The position numbers and the translations under genes are program-made. The notes under the pieces are model-generated. The model ran no database searches. It was not told the origin of the DNA and saw only the letters and a program-made list of their open reading frames with translations. Below are positions 1-10,377 of a stretch of DNA of 64,000 bases, one piece after another (the stretch's first letter is position 1; every line of letters begins with the position of its first letter). Origin of the DNA: Limnanthes douglasii subsp. nivea (lineage: Eukaryota; Streptophyta; Magnoliopsida; Brassicales; Limnanthaceae); assembly GCA_036936605.1 (NCBI GenBank), contig JAUPFV010000004.1, positions 183,166,807 to 183,230,806 on the forward strand, written 5' to 3'.

Positions 1-435
1 TCTTAACCAACTTTTGTTTCTTTTTAGAACGGCCCTCATCATCGTTGGATGACAAGGATTCTTCAACTCCATCTTCACCCGAGGAGTTGCTGGAAGATTC
101 TGAGTCTGAATCAGAGCTCTCCCCCGGTTTAGACCGGTGAGATTTTTTGGAGCTAGCATGAGTCTTCTTCGTACTCACATGGGTTTTCGAGGGCTCATGC
201 TCTCTAGGGTTGTCAGTATGATGAGCAATGACGCCTTTGATTTATCTTTTGTGCCCATCTCTGCCCTCTTGGCAGTCCTTAGGGCTTCTATTTCAACTTT
301 TAATCTATCACGCTCCTCGATGGTATATTCATCATTTTCTCCCACCACTTCGAGCAAAGCTGGTGGTACTTCCGGCACGTCCGGATTCATCCGAACTGGT
401 TTTTTCTGATGGTTTTGAATGATAGATTCAGGCAC
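1..435 (-). pseudogene. Gag N-terminal fragment of a gypsy-type LTR retrotransposon cut by the window edge
   Basis: The frame opens at an ATG at 435 about 10 bases after a primer binding site, where gag starts in LTR retrotransposons. The protein begins MPESIIQNHQKKP and has a charged helical stretch (EERDRLKVEIEALRTAKR). The frame shifts near 190 and continues in another frame as a lysine/serine and then acidic serine-rich tract towards position 1. This Gag differs from the Gag of the Tat family further right. Its LTR is at 464-838. The rest of the element lies left of the window. The role of Gag is capsid formation (family knowledge). No conserved Gag core is visible here. Confidence 0.6.
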
Positions 436-442
436 CTTCGTC

Positions 443-460
443 CTCCCACTATGGTCGCCA
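443..460 (-). other. Primer binding site of the left-edge retrotransposon
   Basis: On the minus strand TGGCGACCATAGTGGGAG follows the LTR end (CA) by three bases. TGG matches the CCA end of a tRNA primer. The spacing and the TGGCGA start are the same in elements A, D and G, as expected for the Tat/Ogre group. Confidence 0.75.
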
Positions 461-463
461 ATT

Positions 464-838
464 TGATGTGGTTTATTTTCGTTTAGGGGTAGTTTTGTCT
501 AGAGTTTTGTGGAATTTTGAGGGTATTTAATGTTTGGATAGAATGTAGAGGGAGAATTGAGCTGCCTGGTTGTATTTAAGTTTCATTACCCTCATTTAAT
601 GAAAGTGGTTGGGTATTTATACCCTTAATTGTGGGCCATATGGGCATTCGAGTTGATTTATAGATTCGGGCCGAGTTCAAAGACCCGTTAGTTTTAAGCA
701 TGTAGATAATTAGCTTAGTCATGAAGTGATTAAGTTTTTAGCACATTAGTTATGTCCGGACGGTTCAGTGGGTGGATGTTGTCTGAATTGCCCCTGTCTG
801 GTTCTCATATAGTGTGACAACAAATTCCAGACTCATCA
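464..838 (-). repeat. 5' LTR (375 bp) of the left-edge element
   Basis: The segment starts TG and ends CA and adjoins the primer binding site. It matches, in opposite orientation, the solo LTR at 34273-34648: shared blocks include TGATGAGT at one end, a tract reading ATGAGGGTAATRAAA, and TTCCACAAAAC near the other end. Its outer flank (839 onward) continues as different sequence. Confidence 0.8.
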
Positions 839-1059
839 CCACTAACTTAACTTCGAGAAAGTCTATTCGGCAGCACGAATTGTGCTCTTGGAAGTGCTTT
901 GTAATTTATACATTATATAGTTAAGTTAGATGGATAATGTTTGCAAAATAAGTTTGGAAAAAAATTAAACTTACGTGTACACTTCTATTTCATGGATAGT
1001 TTTTTAGGGTTCTCGGTTGATATTTAATTTCCTTTTTTTAATCACGCACTGATGAAAAA
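839..1059. other. Unassigned spacer, probably decayed 3' region of element E
   Basis: No reading frame is recognised. Short stretches (TTCGAGAAAGT, GAAGTGCTTTG) weakly recall the tandem repeat that lies between pol and the antisense gene in elements A, F and G, which fits the position next to the antisense gene fragment of E. Confidence 0.3.
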
Positions 1060-1947
1060 AACGTTTGTGTCCGCATCTTGTCTGCTTCGACAAGGTCGTA
1101 GACTATTTCTGAAGAGTTCCCAGCGATAATATTGTCGAAGGGAAGACATGGATTTCTCGACAATCTACTTTTTCTATGAACTATTCCATGAGAAGTTCAA
1201 TCTTTGACATCCTCGAAGCCATAATGCAAGAAGTGAGAGTAAACTAAAGGTTGGGGCTGGCTTGGATTGGACACATCTCGATTAGTCCAAAATATTGAGA
1301 AATTGTGAGATCTAGTGGAAACAGAAGACCCCAATTCATTATTTATGGATATACAATTAACTCTTATGCTTTGTAGGATAATGGCGTATCTCTGGTAGCA
1401 TACGATCGAATGGAGACGGGATTAAGGATCCCTCATTGTTTCCGAAGAATAAGTGCATCAGATTCTAGGAAGTACTCATATTGCACTTTGTTGAGTGAAA
1501 TAAGGTATTCTAGAAGTATTTCTTTGAAATTTTCTCCAAGGCTACTAGCTAGCTCAGCATGGAGTGTAACAACTTGTTTTGTCTTATTTTTTTCTTCCAT
1601 TCGGTTGTTCTCTCGAGTTTCATCTTGGGCGTTGTTTTTGGAGGTGTACTTGATTATCTTTATTTCTTCAATATCATTGTTAGAATCAACAACCACTACT
1701 GAATCCTGACTGTCAATCTCCTTGAAGGCTTTATCTTACAGTTGAGGAGGGGGCCTTTGCCAGGTTGCTTTTTTCCTTTACTCGAAGGCATCATTTTAGC
1801 GAATCTTCGTTTATTTCAATTGATCCTTTTGGGGGATGATTAGTCTTAAACATTTTGGTTTTGACCATTATCAAGTTGTCTTTCATTGGAACCTGATTTA
1901 TGATTTGTTTTATTTGAAATGATGTTTTGGTCTTCAGAGTCACTCAT
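1060..1947 (-). pseudogene. Antisense extra gene (aORF) fragment of element E
   Basis: Minus-strand frames match the extra antisense gene of elements A, F and G. The stretch 1433-1696 contains ASSLGENFKEILLEYLISL, equivalent to the TSIGEKLRPLNPEYILALK stretch of F. Around 1060-1220 a start MASRMSKIE followed in another frame by VYDLVEADKMR matches the MASRLSKIP and DLLEADNF motifs of G. The upstream ATG at 1947 (MSDSEDQ) corresponds to the MEDD start of the acidic segment in F and G. Frameshifts and stops break it. There is no gag-pol left of it in this window, so E is a 3' remnant. The function is unknown; see the G copy for a fuller description. Confidence 0.6.
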
Positions 1948-2660
1948 AGTTAGAAATTGAGATTTTCGAGCGGCTTTTTAAAAGCAAGCTTTGGGGTTTA
2001 AAAGAGGTGAGTTATTGTAAGAAAATATGAGGTTGATTGGTTGTGATTTCTTTTTTTTTAGGAGGCCAAGAACCTTAGGTAAAAGTTTGGACGATTTGGA
2101 AAGGTTGATCAAACACTATTCCTGCATTTTTTCTTTCGTCGATTCTCTTAAAAATAGTCAACCAATCCCACGAATTTTAAAACCCAAACATAAACAAACA
2201 CTAATTAATTTGGTGAAGGAAATATGTGTTCGCATATACACGAAGGATTGTTACGCTAGAAGATGAGAACGGAGTTGTTACCGTGTTTTCTAGTGAAGGG
2301 TGAAGGAGAAATGGGTTTCACGATGAAAGAAGTGAGAAGTTACTTTCTCTTTCGATCTCTAAGTTTTGGTAAGAATAAATTTATGAGACAATGAATAGAA
2401 TTTATAGCAAACTGTTAAGAACTTCAATGGGCTTTTGAGAGAAGAGTTGAAGAGTATGCCCATTTACACAAATACGTTAGTCCTTAAAACTCAATGGCTA
2501 CTTGATGGAATTGTCGTGGGTTCGACGGGTGTCGAAACATATTAATAGAAAAATACCACACTCCAAGTAATTCGCAAAATTAAATGTATCACTTTTATAT
2601 AATTTTGAGGTGGTTTCGTCTGAAGTGACATTGAGTTTAGTCATCTCTCATATTTCTTCG
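1948..2660 (-). promoter_or_regulatory. Leader/promoter-like region of the E antisense gene
   Basis: Equivalent in position to the region between the antisense gene and the 3' LTR in A, F and G. On the minus strand CTATAAATTC (TATA at 2401-2406) is preceded by CTCTTCAACTCTTCTC, recalling the CCTCTTCCACTTCTCTC tract upstream of the TATA in F. The plus-strand frame 2027-2266 here shows no known domain and I do not call it a gene. Confidence 0.4.
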
Positions 2661-3000
2661 CAAGGACTAGGGAGGCTACTGGTAAGGTTGGAATTAATCT
2701 GAGCCAAAACAATTAGGTTAAAAAGTAAATGATCAACAAATAATATATAAAGAATATTTGAGTAAAATAGAAGCTTAGATGACTTAAAATGTGAGTTCCA
2801 TCGAATTTACGACACCTAGAAATAGATATACTTTTTTGGGGAGATAAATCTATCATTGCACTTGACTTTGAGTCTTGACAAACTCTCAAGAATAATCTTT
2901 ACAAATTCTCTCTCTAACAATTTGATTACTCTCCATAAAAATATTTCTAGACCAATTATATACTTTACACTATCAATTTTTTTAGAATGGATTATATGTG
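2661..3000 (+). repeat. Polypurine tract and degenerate 3' LTR of element E
   Basis: AAGGACTAGGGAGGCTAC followed by TGGTAAGG at 2680 matches the polypurine tract and LTR start of A (CTAGAGGGGCTAC then TGATAAGA) and G. Downstream A-rich sequence up to about 3000 weakly follows the A/G LTR, including a CTCTCTCTAA tract. The LTR end is uncertain. Confidence 0.5.
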
Positions 3001-3777
3001 ATTTTCTTTTTATTATAAACTAGACTGATGTATATTCGCCACCAGATATGGATAGATATTTGATAGTTTCGATAACTACCATGAGAAATATGATAAATTT
3101 GTGTATTCCATTTTCATTTTAATATAACATTTTCTTCATATAAAATAGATTTATAGATATTCAATATTATACGTGACATTAAATTTTATACATTTTGAAT
3201 AAATGCATAGTTAAATATTTAAACTGATATAAAATGTGTTGATGCAAAATATTCTATAAACAATAATTATGAGGTGTACTATAAATTTGTATAAATTTTT
3301 TATTTTGGTAGAAAAACTCATCTATAAAAAAGATTATTATATTTAATGTATCATTAAAAATATTATATATATATAATTATAATTATAATTATATGTTTTG
3401 TTTAAAAAAAAAATTTACAGTATAGTTTTACTATGTGATTATATTGAATACCAATATTACAATAATTTAAATTTGTCTTACCATACTAAAAATCCATAAA
3501 AACTTAATAAGATTAGGTTAAAGTAGAGAAGGAACATGCCAAAAAATCCAGATCTCTAACTAACTAACTGTTTTAATAGGTCATAGTTCGGATCGTTATC
3601 TGTCCGGCTCGATTCAGTTTTTAATGGAACTTGATCGAACCGTTAAATTATCAGTTTTCTTTATCTAATAAATTTAACAATATAATAAATAGATATATAT
3701 ATATATATATATATAATAAAATTTTAAAAAAATAGATTCTAACAATTTTATCATTCGATTCTAAATTCATTCGATTA
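3001..3777. other. AT-rich intergenic DNA with an (AT)n run
   Basis: No gene is seen. An AT dinucleotide run lies at about 3688-3714. The part from 3590 on, which resumes after the SINE at 4036-4110, is rich in motifs such as GATCGAACCG and TCGGTTAAGTT. Those are typical of short plant DNA-transposon derivatives, but I could not define termini. Confidence 0.4.
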
Positions 3778-3793
3778 TATATGGTGTCGATTT

Positions 3794-4020
3794 TTTTTTT
3801 TTCGGAGGGAATCCGCAGCCGCTACTCAGAGTGCAATGAGTGCGCACAGGGTAAACCCTCAGTCTGACGCGATAGCCTGCAAACCAACGCCAGAAGGTAA
3901 ACCACACAAGATGACAAGCTCGGCCGAGAAAGCGTATGTAGTGGGACTCGAACTGATGACCTTTTGGTTATAATAATGCCATACTCAACCAACTCGGCTA
4001 CCCCTTAGGGCTTAGGGGCT
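3794..4020 (-). mobile_element. tRNA-derived SINE with exact 15-bp target duplication
   Basis: On the minus strand it starts with a tRNA-like head: GTAGCCGAGTTGG is an RNA polymerase III A-box and GTTCGAGTCCC a B-box. A conserved body reads GGGTTTACCCTGTGCGCAC, and the element ends in a poly(A) tail (T run on plus, from 3794). It is bounded by ATATGGTGTCGATTT at 3779-3793 and again at 4021-4035, an exact duplication. A second copy of the family is at 19060-19271. SINEs are non-coding and are mobilised by LINE enzymes (family knowledge). The body resembles the Au-type plant SINEs, but I do not assign the family firmly. Confidence 0.85.
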
Positions 4021-4330
4021 ATATGGTGTCGATTTGATTATATACGGTATTGATTCTATCGGTTAAGTTCAAAACGATAACTAACTAATTATCGTTTCTA
4101 TTGATTTAATGTTTTAAGAGTTTGGGGTTTTAAAATGAAAGCACAAATTAAACGGTTAAAATTGGGTACGATTTCTTATTTATGAATGCGGTGTGCGGTC
4201 TGCGGTCCAAGTCAGCATTCTCAAAACCTGGGTAAAATGTTTTAGTTGAGCATTCCTGAAATACCCCAGTCTTATCCATAAGAAAGCAACACATCTCTTC
4301 TTTTTCTCTCACGCCATACTCTAGTTGAAG

Positions 4331-4856
4331 CAGTGGTCTTTCTATAGAGCTCTGATAGCTGAGTTTATAGCTACTCTTCTTTTCCTTTACATCAGTGTTG
4401 CGACAGTGATCGGGTAAGTAGAAGTAGTAGTAGTAGTAGTATAGTAATAAATATAAATTGGAATATGTAGTATAATGATGTAGTAATATAGTAATATAAT
4501 GATAGGTTTTGGCCCCACTTCCAATTGGGTCTGCTGTGTTCATGGTGCATTTGGCAACTATCCCCATTACTGGCACCGGTATCAACCCTGCTAGGAGCTT
4601 CGGAGCTGCTGTTATGTTCAACGGCAGCAAAGCCTGGGATGACCATGTAAGCTACTACTAGTCTACTGCTGCTGTGCTGTTGTTGGTGACGTCTAGATAT
4701 AAAAATAAAAATTAATAATTATACATTTTGCAGTGGATCTTCTGGGTTGGACCATTTGTTGGGGCACTAGCAGCAGCAGCAGCATACCATCAGTACATTT
4801 TGAGAGCAGGAGCTGCAAAGGCTTTGGGATCTTTCATGAGCAATGCTTCCAACTAA
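4331..4856 (+). pseudogene. PIP2-type aquaporin pseudogene, exon 2 deleted
   Basis: PIP2 proteins are plasma-membrane water channels. Three exon remnants are visible. About 4331-4413 encodes [14 protein letters not shown] followed by [13 protein letters not shown] (first transmembrane helix) and ends at a GTAAGT donor. 4506-4646 follows an AG acceptor and encodes VLAPLPIG, the second half-helix [11 protein letters not shown] and KAWDDH. 4735-4856 encodes [19 protein letters not shown] and a C-terminus ending [11 protein letters not shown] plus stop. The exon carrying the first NPA motif and helices 2-4 is missing: the intron between the first two remnants is only about 92 bp. Joining exon 1 (ending two bases into a codon) to the third exon would shift the frame. 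The N-terminus upstream of WSFYR is also lost, with a stop just before it. The last intron (4647-4734) is intact. Confidence 0.85.
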
Positions 4857-4976
4857 ACCTAAACTCTATTTTCTTTTATTTCCTATTATTTCCTATTATT
4901 TGTCCTTATCGTTCCTGCTTCTGTCCTCCCCTTATTATAATATTATTATTTCATATTTTCTTCCTTTACCTTTTCT

Positions 4977-5017
4977 ATTCTCATTCTCATTCTCATTCTC
5001 ATTATTCTCTTTAATTA

Positions 5018-5073
<56 letters not shown>
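4977..5073. repeat. ATTCTC hexamer repeat followed by (AT)n
   Basis: ATTCTC repeats about five times (4977-5009), followed after a short gap by an AT dinucleotide run of about 45 bases. It lies in the 3' flank of the PIP2 pseudogene and explains the apparent low-complexity reading frames there. Confidence 0.9.
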
Positions 5074-5076
<3 letters not shown>

Positions 5077-5344
5077 CGTTTGAAAATGTAGATTGTTCCT
5101 GCAGCAAGTTCATTTTATATTTTTTTTTTCTTTAGTGATCAATTTTGGGATTTGAGGTCTTTTGTAAATAATTTACAAACAACTATACGGATTTCTTTCT
5201 TTATTTATTTACAACCAACTATATATTAGTTTTAAATAGTTTATACTATTCTCTAATTGTATCATCAGTGATATAAGATATCGGTGAAATTTGATATCTC
5301 GTGTTAAAGACAATTTAACATAAATCACATATAACAATTTAATT
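5074..5344. other. AT-rich spacer
   Basis: No gene is seen. A T run at about 5121-5133 could be the poly(A) tail of the minus-strand LINE to its right, but there is no matching target duplication. Confidence 0.3.
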
Positions 5345-6249
5345 GGTAATTCTGTAATTTATTGTTCCAGTGAAGGTGTATACTCATTGTTCGCCACGAC
5401 CTACATTCCATTTGATAAGAGGCTCATCAAAATTCTTGATAACTGTCATTCTTTTCCAAATGTGAGAGCACTTTTTAGGAGAGAAATCAGCTTGCAGTAA
5501 ATGCCTATTATTGCAGTAAATACTTTGAGTAAATCTGGTCCAGAGAGTCTTGTTGTTTCTAAGAGTAATCCATAGCTTTCAAGAGTAGGAATCATGAATG
5601 TCTTTGATATCTTTGATGTTGATGTCACCTTCTATGAAAGGTTTGCAGATTTTAGACCAATTAGATTAATGAGTTTTAGAGATGTCCTATCTGGTACCCT
5701 AAAGAAATTCGTTGAAATTTTTTTCAATTTTGTTGATGATATTGTCAGGTATAGTGCAACATTGGAGCCAGTAGTTTGGTGTAGCCATAAGGACAGAAGA
5801 GATTAGTGTTAGTCTGGCACTATATGAGAGAAGTTTTCCATCTCAGTTAGTGATTTTCTGTCTGATGGAATTAAAGAGAGGCTCATAGTTTGATGCTATG
5901 TTGTTGTTGTTGATGGTGATTTTAAGATAGGATGTAAGGAGAGACTAAAAACTGAAACATGCCATATTAGTGATACAGGAAATTATAATAGAAGAAACAT
6001 GATTAGAAGAGATAATCTTTGTTTTATCTTTGTATATAGTTTTGCCCTGAGATATCCCGGTAATCCTGCAAGAAGTTACTAATATAAACAATTGTAGATG
6101 GTAAGCTATGAGTGAAAATAAGCAGATCATTTGCGAAGGCTAGGAATGGAATGGTGATAGAACTTTTGGTTACATATTTTAAGGTTTTATTTTGATAAAA
6201 AATATTACTCAGTCCTCTAAGAATGAGTTACCAATGTTTATTTATTTCA
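5345..6249 (-). pseudogene. LINE (non-LTR) reverse transcriptase 3' part, degenerate
   Basis: Minus-strand frames give the C-terminal half of a plant L1-type ORF2. Near 6150 is LAFANDLLIF, the FADD active-site box with the second Asp changed to Asn. It is followed by a segment like the post-RT thumb (LQDYRDISGQ). Then comes a stretch equivalent to the LISSVL, YWLQC, IPDNIINKIEKNFNEFLW block, and then NWSKICKPFIEGDINI and HIWKRM, typical of LINE ORF2 before the zinc-binding end. Several frameshifts and stops are present. The 5' boundary abuts the truncated RT of element C at 6250. Reverse transcription by target priming is family knowledge; this copy is dead. Confidence 0.75.
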
Positions 6250-7101
6250 GCATAACCTCTCTCCTTCCACTAGTTTTTTAAAATAAATAGAATAAGATAA
6301 ATGTTTATTTATTTCAATAAAAGCTTGATCACAATCTAGAGACCAATCGAATTCCTTCGAATTTCTTAGCACTTGAAAGAACTGTGCATATTTATCTGAT
6401 GATCTCGATACAAATCGATTCAAGGCTGCGAATCTTCCAGTTAACCCATCTAGTTGTGCTGGATCTTCTTGAATGCCTTTTTCATTGATGATATATCCTA
6501 AAAAAATCAGATCGCACACCGAAAGTACACTTCTCCGGATTCAATTATAAATTAATGGCTTCTAAGTTGTAAAATGTTTCTTTGAGATCATAAAAATAAT
6601 CTTCCTCTTTTATGATTTTCACCATCATGTCATCAATATATACCTCTACATTTCTTCCAATCTGGTTGGCAAAGGCATTTTTTACTAACCGCTGATAATG
6701 GGCCCCAACATTCTTTAAACTAAAAGACATCACCTGGTAACGATGCAACCCTTGGGTCCATTTTGATTTGGTTGTAGCCGGAAATTGTGTCCATGAAAGA
6801 TAATAATTTGTTGCGAGAAGTGGAGTCTACTAACTGGTCTATCTGAGGCACCATAAATGGATCTTTAGGACAAGCCCTGTTAAGATCGGTAAAATAAATA
6901 CACATTCAACATTGGTCGTTTTTCTTTTTCATCACCAGGTTTGTTGTCCATATCGAGTATTGAGATTCCTATTATGGCCTACATTTGTTAGTCAATCTAC
7001 TTCTTTACAACTTGCTTTGGATTTTTCTTTAGAAAATTATCTTCTTCTTTGAAACACCGGACATGCATCTGATCGTACTAATAACTTGTGACACATAGCA
7101 C
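6250..7101 (-). pseudogene. Element C: Tat-lineage RT fragment (left half)
   Basis: Reading on the minus strand: DFTDLNRACPKDPF and PQIDQLVDSTS (6905-6720), VMSFSLKNVGAHYQRLV, VYIDDMMVK (YIDD catalytic box, near 6650), FLGYIINEKGIQEDPAQLD, GRFAALNRF and a last block ending LVEGERLC at 6250. There the frame is cut off by LINE sequence. Frameshifts and stops separate the blocks. The upstream (pre-RT) sequence runs to 7101, where element A is inserted, and resumes at 15593. RT copies the element RNA; this copy is inactive. Confidence 0.8.
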
Positions 7102-7398
7102 TGATAAGCAAATAGAAGTTCAGGGACTAAAATGTAAATAATAAATGGTTTAGTAACAGATTGAAAGGTTAAATGAGTGATTTTGATCATGTGTTTTTAT
7201 TAAGGACTAAGTTTAATTTATCCTTTTATGTAACTACTTATAGTTATGAGCTAAGATCTGCACCTCTATATAAAGGCCAAGACTGAACTAATAAAAGGGT
7301 TGAACTTCTGACTTTATTCACTTTTGTTCTCTCATTTTCTCTCTTTAAATACTTTAGCTATTGTCTACTAAAGCTACTTGTAATAATCAAACTCACCA
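7102..7398 (+). repeat. Element A 5' LTR
   Basis: It starts TGATAAGC and ends CTCACCA. It has a TATA-like CTCTATATAAAGG near 7262-7275, expected for the LTR promoter, and aligns over its full length with 15285-15592. Confidence 0.9.
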
Positions 7399-7401
7399 AA
7401 T

Positions 7402-7419
7402 TGGCGACTCCTCTTGAGA
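7402..7419 (+). other. Element A primer binding site
   Basis: TGGCGACTCCTCTTGAGA lies three bases after the LTR end. It shares TGGCGA with the sites of D and the left-edge element. Confidence 0.75.
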
Positions 7420-7491
7420 CAACTGGAAATCAGTGTCTTTCCTTCTAGTTCGAGTTTTGTTAATCCTGAAAAATAGTCTTAAAATTTAGTA

Positions 7492-9510
7492 ATGAATCTT
7501 GAAAACAATACATTAGTTTGATCGACAATTGAAATGCTAAGAGAAGATTTACAGGGGAATGACAATAGACCAGAAGGATCTGTTCTGATCCAAACTCAGC
7601 CAGATATAAAAATGCATATGAACTAGCTCCTTGATTAAATTAAAGCGTTGAATGAGAAGTACGAGCAAAGAGAGCAGGAAATTCACTTGGCGAAGCTTAA
7701 ATCCGAAGTGAGACAAGTGAATGAGAAAAATGAAATTGGAAACCAGTCTGGTCGATCTTGCACTGATCGAAATATTAGGAATGAGCAGAAGAAGGCGCAC
7801 TTTGAAGCTCTAAAAGAGCATTATTCTTCTCGAAAGGGAAAGAAAGACAAACAGAAATGTGTCACATCTAGTGGTGAAGAGGTTGAAAGTTATACCTCAG
7901 GATTTAAAAGGTATAGAAGTTCTTCGAAAGAGGAACATGAAAGGGAACATCCCCAAAAGCATAAGAAGGAACAAAAATATAAGAGGGACATCATTCGTCG
8001 TTGTTTTAGGGAATCTAATTGGTGTGAGGGGAACACATCGAATCAGTATGCTGAGACTGATCGGAATTTGTATGCAGACATGGAAACTGAGGATCAGTAC
8101 GTGCAGGGTATCGATTAGAGGAACTCTCTGTTGACGAGTGAAATTCGATCTATTACGCTTCCGAAGTGTTTTGATATTGATAAGGTTGAAAAGTTCGATG
8201 GGATATAGGATCCAGACGATCACACTGAACAATTCAAGAATTATATGATGAATTTCAAAGATGACGATAGGCTGGTGTGTCGTAATTTTTCACAAACTTT
8301 TAAAGGAATAGCGTTAAAGTGGTACAATCGGATTCCGAGGGAATCCATTTCAAATTTCAGGGATTTCTATACTGCTTTTCGAAGGAAATTTGTTGGAAGC
8401 AAGGAGATGAAAGCGAATGGAGATACGATTATCCAATGCAAATAGGTAGTTGGAGAAAAGTTGAAGGACTATACAAAGAGATTTGTTGTGACTAAGGCAA
8501 GCTTGGATAATTGCGAAGAAGGTGTGGTGATGATAGTTTTTTACCAGGGGTTACTGCCAGGAGATCTGGCTAATGAAATGACAAAAAATGGCTTTAAGTT
8601 TTGGAGCATTAATGGCTCAGGTTGAAGATCAGATCAAAGTTGAAGAGTCAACCAGGGTTCGAGAAGGACCAAGTAATGTTCCAAAACATTCAAGTCACGT
8701 GGCCAATAACCAAGGGCAACCTTTGAATGGTAATAAACATGCACGTTCGAGGAATAATAATTTTCCGCCTTGAACTGGGGGGTATTCGAATCATGCCCCA
8801 TCTTACAATTACAACAGACCGAGGCCGAATCAGTGGATTAGGCCAGAGTATTATGCAGACTTAACAAAAAGTATAGCTGCAATTTTTGACAAAATAAAAG
8901 CTTCGTGAATTTCAGGAATCCGACTCCAATTAATAGGCCAAGAGAGGAGCAGAATAATAAATATTGCAGATATCACGAGGACATTGGTCATGATTCCAAT
9001 GATTGTATTGAATTGAAAAAAGAAGTCTAAATTCTAATTGAAAACGGAAAGCTCTTGAATTATATGAAGTCACAAAGAAGCGCGTCAAAAACTCCAGCAT
9101 CGAATTCACGGTCGGTTAACCCAAGTGCGCCAGTTGAGAATTTGATGATCTTAGATTCAAAATCTGATGAATTCGATGTTGTTTCAGAATACTTGGATAA
9201 GGATCCAAACAGGTTGATTTTAATGGTTGTTGAAGAGCCAGTAAAGAAAGAGCAAGTGCGAAGCTTATGTGAAGTTTTTGATTTATTGGCCATATTCAGA
9301 GGCGATTCAATGGCTGGTACTACTGACAGTTCGAGGAAGAGATATGTTGTCAATTTGACAACTCAAATTGAAAAAATGATGTCCATTAACGTATATGGCA
9401 AAAAGGCTATTCTTTTTATCTTGTTCAATGAGGGCAACTTGCGAGGTATTGCAGGGCCGCATGAGGACGCGGTAGTTATTAGGGCAGAAGTGACGGGTGT
9501 TGAAATTTGA
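7492..9510 (+). pseudogene. Element A gag and gag-protease linker, degenerate
   Basis: It begins with the ATG at 7492, 70 bases after the PBS. A lysine/glutamate-rich N-terminal region (7648-8118) is followed by the retrotransposon Gag core: DPDDHTEQFKNYMMNF, KGIALKWYNRIPRESIS, FRDFYTAFRRKFVGS (8200-8445). A degenerate zinc-binding element YCRYHEDIGHDSNDCIELKK follows (about 8965-9030), then the linker to protease (LMILDSKSDEFD, VVNLTTQIE). Stops at about 7636, 8116 and 8443 and several frameshifts break it. Gag forms the capsid and binds element RNA (family knowledge). Confidence 0.75.
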
Positions 9511-10360
9511 CGTGTGCTCATAGATATACTGGTAGTTCTGCAAAAGTCCTTTTCAAAACAACATATGACAGGATGTGTAATCCTCCTTGGATTTCTCAAT
9601 CGGAGCGTACAATTATTGGATTCATGGCGTGACACCATGGGTGATTAGGGAATTCTAAAGGAAGGTGAACTTAAGAAAGGGACCCTTCAAGAAGAAGGTC
9701 CAAATTTTCTTTATAGTGGTGGATTGTCCCACAAGTTACAACGCTATTTTTGGAAGGTCTTGGCTGTCCAAAATGTATGGGGTTGTGTCAACTAATACAT
9801 CAATGTTTTATATATGTGGTAGGAGATTGTATGGGTGGTACTAATGACAGTTCGAGGAAGAGATATGTTGTCAATTTGACAACTCAAATTGAAGAAAGGA
9901 TGTCCATTCACTTATATGGGAAAAATGCTATTCTTTTTATCTTGTTCGATGAGGGCGACTTGCAAGGTACTGCGGGGCCGCATGAGGACGCGGTAGTTAT
10001 TAGGGCAGAAGTAGTGGGTGTTGAAATTTGACGTGTGCTCATAGATATATTGGTAGTTCTGCAAATGTCCTTTTCAAAACAACATATGACAGGATGCGTA
10101 ATCCTCGTTGGATTTCTCAATCGGAGGGTACAATTATAGGATTCACTGGTGTGACAACACTGGTGATTGGGGAATTCTAAGGGGAGGTGAGCTTAATAAA
10201 GGGACCCTTCAAGAATAAGGTCCAAGTGTTCTTTATAGTGGTGGAATATCCCACAAGTTACAACGCTATTTTTCGAAGCTCTTTGTTGTCTAGGATGTAT
10301 GGGGTTGTGTCGACTAATACATCAATGTTTTAAATATGTGGTAGGAGATCGTATGGGGGT
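9316..10360 (+). pseudogene. Element A protease region, tandemly duplicated (period about 521 bp)
   Basis: 9316-9836 and 9837-10357 are near-identical direct copies. Each encodes GTTDSSRKRYVVNLTTQIE (or its close variant), AGPHEDAVVIRAEV, a protease start RVLID, and FKTTYDRM, PFKKKVQ and SYNAIF motifs. In both copies the active-site DTGSS is broken by the same two-base AT insertion after the Asp codon, so that lesion came before the duplication. The copies in D, F and G have single units. The protein would have been an aspartic protease maturing Gag-Pol. Confidence 0.8.
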
Positions 10361-10377
10361 CGTTCGAACTGAAATTA

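Noticed and set aside
2027..2266. 79-codon plus-strand frame
   Set aside because: It lies in the leader of the E antisense gene; no domain, and it starts in a poly-T/poly-Phe context.
3860..4012. tRNA-like A and B boxes
   Set aside because: Part of a SINE with target duplications and a poly(A) tail; there is no tRNA fold with a proper anticodon arm, so not called a tRNA gene.
4148..4630. 160-codon minus-strand frame opposite the PIP2 pseudogene
   Set aside because: It is the shadow of the aquaporin exons, and its Tyr-rich stretch is the antisense of the GTA/ATA repeat in the intron.
4843..5091. Plus-strand frames ending in Ile-Tyr and Phe-Ser repeats
   Set aside because: Produced by ATTCTC and AT simple repeats; no domain and no conserved start.
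6233..6316. 17-bp repeat as a LINE target-site duplication
   Set aside because: The two copies lie on the same side of the LINE, 67 bases apart, so they cannot flank it.
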